This document shows positions 62,206-64,000 of a stretch of 64,000 bases of DNA, one piece after another. Positions within the stretch are counted from its first letter, which is position 1. Every line of letters starts with the position of its first letter. Made by a program: the position numbers and the translations under genes. This DNA is from Apis mellifera (taxonomy: Eukaryota; Arthropoda; Insecta; Hymenoptera; Apidae), in assembly GCF_003254395.2 (NCBI RefSeq), contig NC_037647.1, forward strand, positions 6,980,876 to 7,044,875. Direction: 5' to 3'. The notes under the pieces are model-generated. The model worked only from the letters and a program-made list of their open reading frames with translations. It ran no database searches and was not told the DNA's origin.

Positions 62206-63659
62206 CTGTAATCGATTAGAAATTATGTTTTTTTTCAAACCATTATATCAATTATTCTAAAAATATTTAATAACTTCATATTTACCTTCTATTGTATGCT
62301 CCACAGGATTTCCAATATTTATTGGTTGAGTATAATTAGATGCCATTAAAGTAACTAACCCGTCGACTAAATCAGATACATATTGAAATGATCTCGTTTG
62401 TTTTCCACTACCATATATCGTAATCGAATCATTCTGTAATGCTTGTAGAATAAAGTTTGAAACTACACGACCATCATTCATATGCATTCTTGGCCCGAAT
62501 GTATTAAAAATTCGAGCAACGCGTACTGAAACACCCTCTTGTCTCATGTATGCATAGCTTAATGTTTCCGCTACGCGTTTTCCTTCGTCGTAACAAGCTC
62601 TTGGCCCTACGAAAATTATATTATCAATTATTTTCATTACAATTAAATAAAATTACAATCATTTTTGTATACCTATAGGATTCACATGGCCCCAATAAGT
62701 TTCTGACTGAGGATGTTCATTAGGATCTCCATAAACTTCAGATGTACTAGCTATTAAAACTCTTGCTCCCACTCTTTTCGCAAGACCTGATATAATCGGA
62801 TAATTATATTTATTAATATTATTATAATAAAATATGGCTTAATTATTTAAATGAACTGACTATTTAAATGGATTTTTTTAACTTCAAATACATATAGTAT
62901 ACATACCTAAAATATTTATTGTACCTAATGTATTTGTCTTTATTGTTTTAACTGGATTAAGCATATAATGTGGCGGACTAGCTGGGCTAGCAAGATGATA
63001 TATTTCGTCAACTTCTAAATAAAGAGGTCTAACAATGTCGTGATGAACAAGCTCAAAATTCTCATGGCCAACCCAATGTTCAACATTACGCTTTCTTCCA
63101 GTAAAAAAATTATCTACGACTATCACTTCATGGCCAGCAAGCATTAAACGATCAACCAAATGTGATCCAACAAAGCCAGCTCCACCTGTGACTAATATTC
63201 TTTTCCGGTTCTTATAATTAAGAAACTTGACTGTAGGAAAGTCTTTTGATACTTTGTTTTCGATTTTAGCTTCAAGATGTTGTAATTTGCCCTCTAACTC
63301 ACGAATTCGTATTTTTGCTTCTTCGATATCTTTAATATCAGTATAACGTATATTTTCATCAACTGCCTCTTGAACTTTTTCATTGACACTTTCAATTTCA
63401 TTTACATCTCCTAGATGAGATTTACGATCTCGTGGGTGAACTCTGGTGAAAGATTGTTCATCTTCTGGATTTACTAATGTTTTATAAAATCCTAACACTG
63501 TCACATATGTAAAATATACGATATTATCAATGACATGTAACGATTGATAAAAAAAAATTAATAAAAAAGAAATCAATATGATATTTTTGAATATTTACCT
63601 AATATTATACAAATCACAGAAAAGGCAACCTGTTTCATCTTTCGTGGCGTGACAACCAT
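61937..63659 (-). CDS. Uxs: UDP-glucuronic acid decarboxylase (UDP-xylose synthase), complete gene
   Basis: The gene has five exons on the minus strand (63659-63599, 63497-62907, 62786-62673, 62606-62286, 62205-61937), all joined in phase 1, giving 451 residues. That is close to animal UXS1/Uxs proteins. The enzyme is a Golgi/ER type II membrane protein that converts UDP-glucuronate to UDP-xylose with bound NAD+, supplying the first sugar of the glycosaminoglycan linker tetrasaccharide. Hallmarks are a short cytosolic N-terminus and a hydrophobic anchor (about 11-25), then a charged coiled-coil-like stem (about 55-105). The Rossmann motif GGAGFVG (125-131), the TSEVYG active-site strand (232-237) and the short-chain dehydrogenase pair Tyr261/Lys265 (YDEGK) are all intact. 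All four introns are short (66-120 bp). CpG is scarce, unlike Sulf1. This looks like a normal functional gene. Confidence 0.97.
62286..62606 (-). CDS. Uxs: Uxs exon 4: catalytic YxxxK and sugar-nucleotide binding region
   Basis: 321 nt after acceptor CGTAG, ending GAAG before donor GTAAAT. It starts with PRACYDEGKRVAE, which holds the catalytic Tyr261 and Lys265. It continues with VARIFNTFGPRMHMNDGRVV and GSGKQTRSFQYVSDLVDG, typical of the UDP-sugar binding face of this extended short-chain dehydrogenase family. INIGNPVEHTIE closes the exon. Confidence 0.96.
62673..62786 (-). CDS. Uxs: Uxs exon 3: TSEVYG active-site strand
   Basis: 114 nt between acceptor ATCAG and donor GTATAC. It encodes Gly218 to Ile255, including ARVLIASTSEVYGDPNEHPQ. 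The Thr-Ser-Glu residues of this strand take part in substrate binding and catalysis in UXS enzymes. YWGHVNPIG follows and reads straight into exon 4. Confidence 0.96.
62907..63497 (-). CDS. Uxs: Uxs exon 2: anchor end, stem and NAD-binding Rossmann half
   Basis: Its acceptor is ambiguous. GACAG gives exon start 63497 (adding Val-Leu), while TTAG six bases further gives 63491; both keep the frame. I chose the upstream CAG. The exon carries the end of the anchor, the charged stem (DIEEAKIRIRELEGKLQHLE is coiled-coil-like), then KRILVTGGAGFVGSHLVDRL (NAD-binding) and VVDNFFTGRKRN. It ends with YHLASPASPPHY and TNTLGTINIL before donor GTATGT. 591 nt, phase 1 at both ends. Confidence 0.93.
63599..63659 (-). 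CDS. Uxs: Uxs exon 1: cytosolic tail and start of membrane anchor
   Basis: It encodes MVVTPRKMKQVAFSVICIIL plus one base and ends TTAG before donor GTAAAT. The ATG at 63659 is preceded two codons upstream by an in-frame TAA, and it has A at -3 and G at +4, a strong context. A second in-frame ATG (residue 8) also has A at -3 and could serve as an alternative start without losing the hydrophobic segment. Basic residues before the hydrophobic stretch fit type II topology. Confidence 0.9.
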
Positions 63660-64000
63660 GCTTTAACATTGCACATGTCATTGAAGATATTTATATCACT
63701 TTTCTAATCAACTTTATATCACACATTATCATAATATTGTACGTAAAAGGAAATATTCAACCAATATCATTTTCTGTTTTGTATAATTAAAAAAGATAAC
63801 CTCTTATATCATCACTATTTGTTAATTTTGCGAAATTGTTAATATTTAATTGTTTTGTTTAATTATTGATAATGTAAGTGCTACTATCTGAGCTCTTTAA
63901 TATAAACTTTTCACAAATTTTGTTTTTTTTTTTTTATTACTCGAATAAAATACAAGATAGATCTAACATTTAACGAGACTTTGTGTTCCATAGTCTAAAA
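63660..64000 (-). promoter_or_regulatory. Upstream flank and 5' leader of Uxs
   Basis: AT-rich, CpG-poor sequence with no coding frame I can support. Two ATGs lie just upstream of the Uxs start on the minus strand, at 63676 (a 13-codon frame ending in TGA that overlaps the main start) and at 63669 (third frame). If transcribed, both would compete with the Uxs ATG. A poly-T run lies at about 63923-63936. No TATA box or initiator can be assigned with confidence. Confidence 0.4.

Noticed and set aside
1..64000. CRISPR arrays, bacterial-type operons, rRNA or tRNA genes
   Set aside because: No regularly spaced direct repeats with unique spacers, no ribosome-binding-site operons and no tRNA-like A/B box pair that I could recognise. 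The window is insect nuclear DNA.

Overview
This window looks like nuclear DNA from a hymenopteran insect, most likely a bee of the Apis type. That is an inference from three things: base composition (AT-rich overall, yet CpG and TCGA are very common outside the right end), the many short CT/GA microsatellites, and two insect-type multi-exon genes with canonical GT-AG introns. There is no sign of bacterial or viral organisation.

Only two protein-coding genes can be supported, both on the minus strand. On the left (998-17432) is the 5' part of an extracellular heparan sulfate 6-O-endosulfatase (Sulf1 family). Three coding exons can be read in phase: signal peptide and Asn-rich linker, catalytic Cys exon, and a third exon carrying the second sulfatase signature. 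The second intron is about 15.1 kb, and the gene runs off the left edge. On the right (61937-63659) is a complete, compact five-exon UDP-glucuronic acid decarboxylase (UDP-xylose synthase, Uxs) of 451 residues. Both belong to proteoglycan biology: Uxs makes the UDP-xylose that starts every glycosaminoglycan chain, and Sulf1 trims 6-O-sulfates from finished heparan sulfate outside the cell.

Between them, from about 17.5 to 61.7 kb, lies about 44 kb with no coding exon that I recognise. It holds microsatellites, a non-autonomous piggyBac-type element (30676-31172), several near-perfect inverted repeats, a 38-bp alternating purine-pyrimidine tract, a CRE/ETS-like site and AT-rich islands. It may be the regulatory landscape of Sulf1, upstream of that gene, with possible non-coding RNA. 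Intron 2 of Sulf1 has a similar texture and carries a 200-bp-period direct repeat and a 43-bp tandem duplication.

Composition changes near 60.9 kb. To the right, the sequence, including the Uxs exons, is AT-rich and poor in CpG; to the left, including the Sulf1 exons, CpG is abundant. In bees this contrast is the known signature of germline-methylated housekeeping genes versus unmethylated regulated genes. I did not find a clearly new multi-gene system. The most interesting items are the piggyBac-type element, the hairpins in the gene-poor interval, the CpG boundary and the proximity of two heparan sulfate pathway genes.
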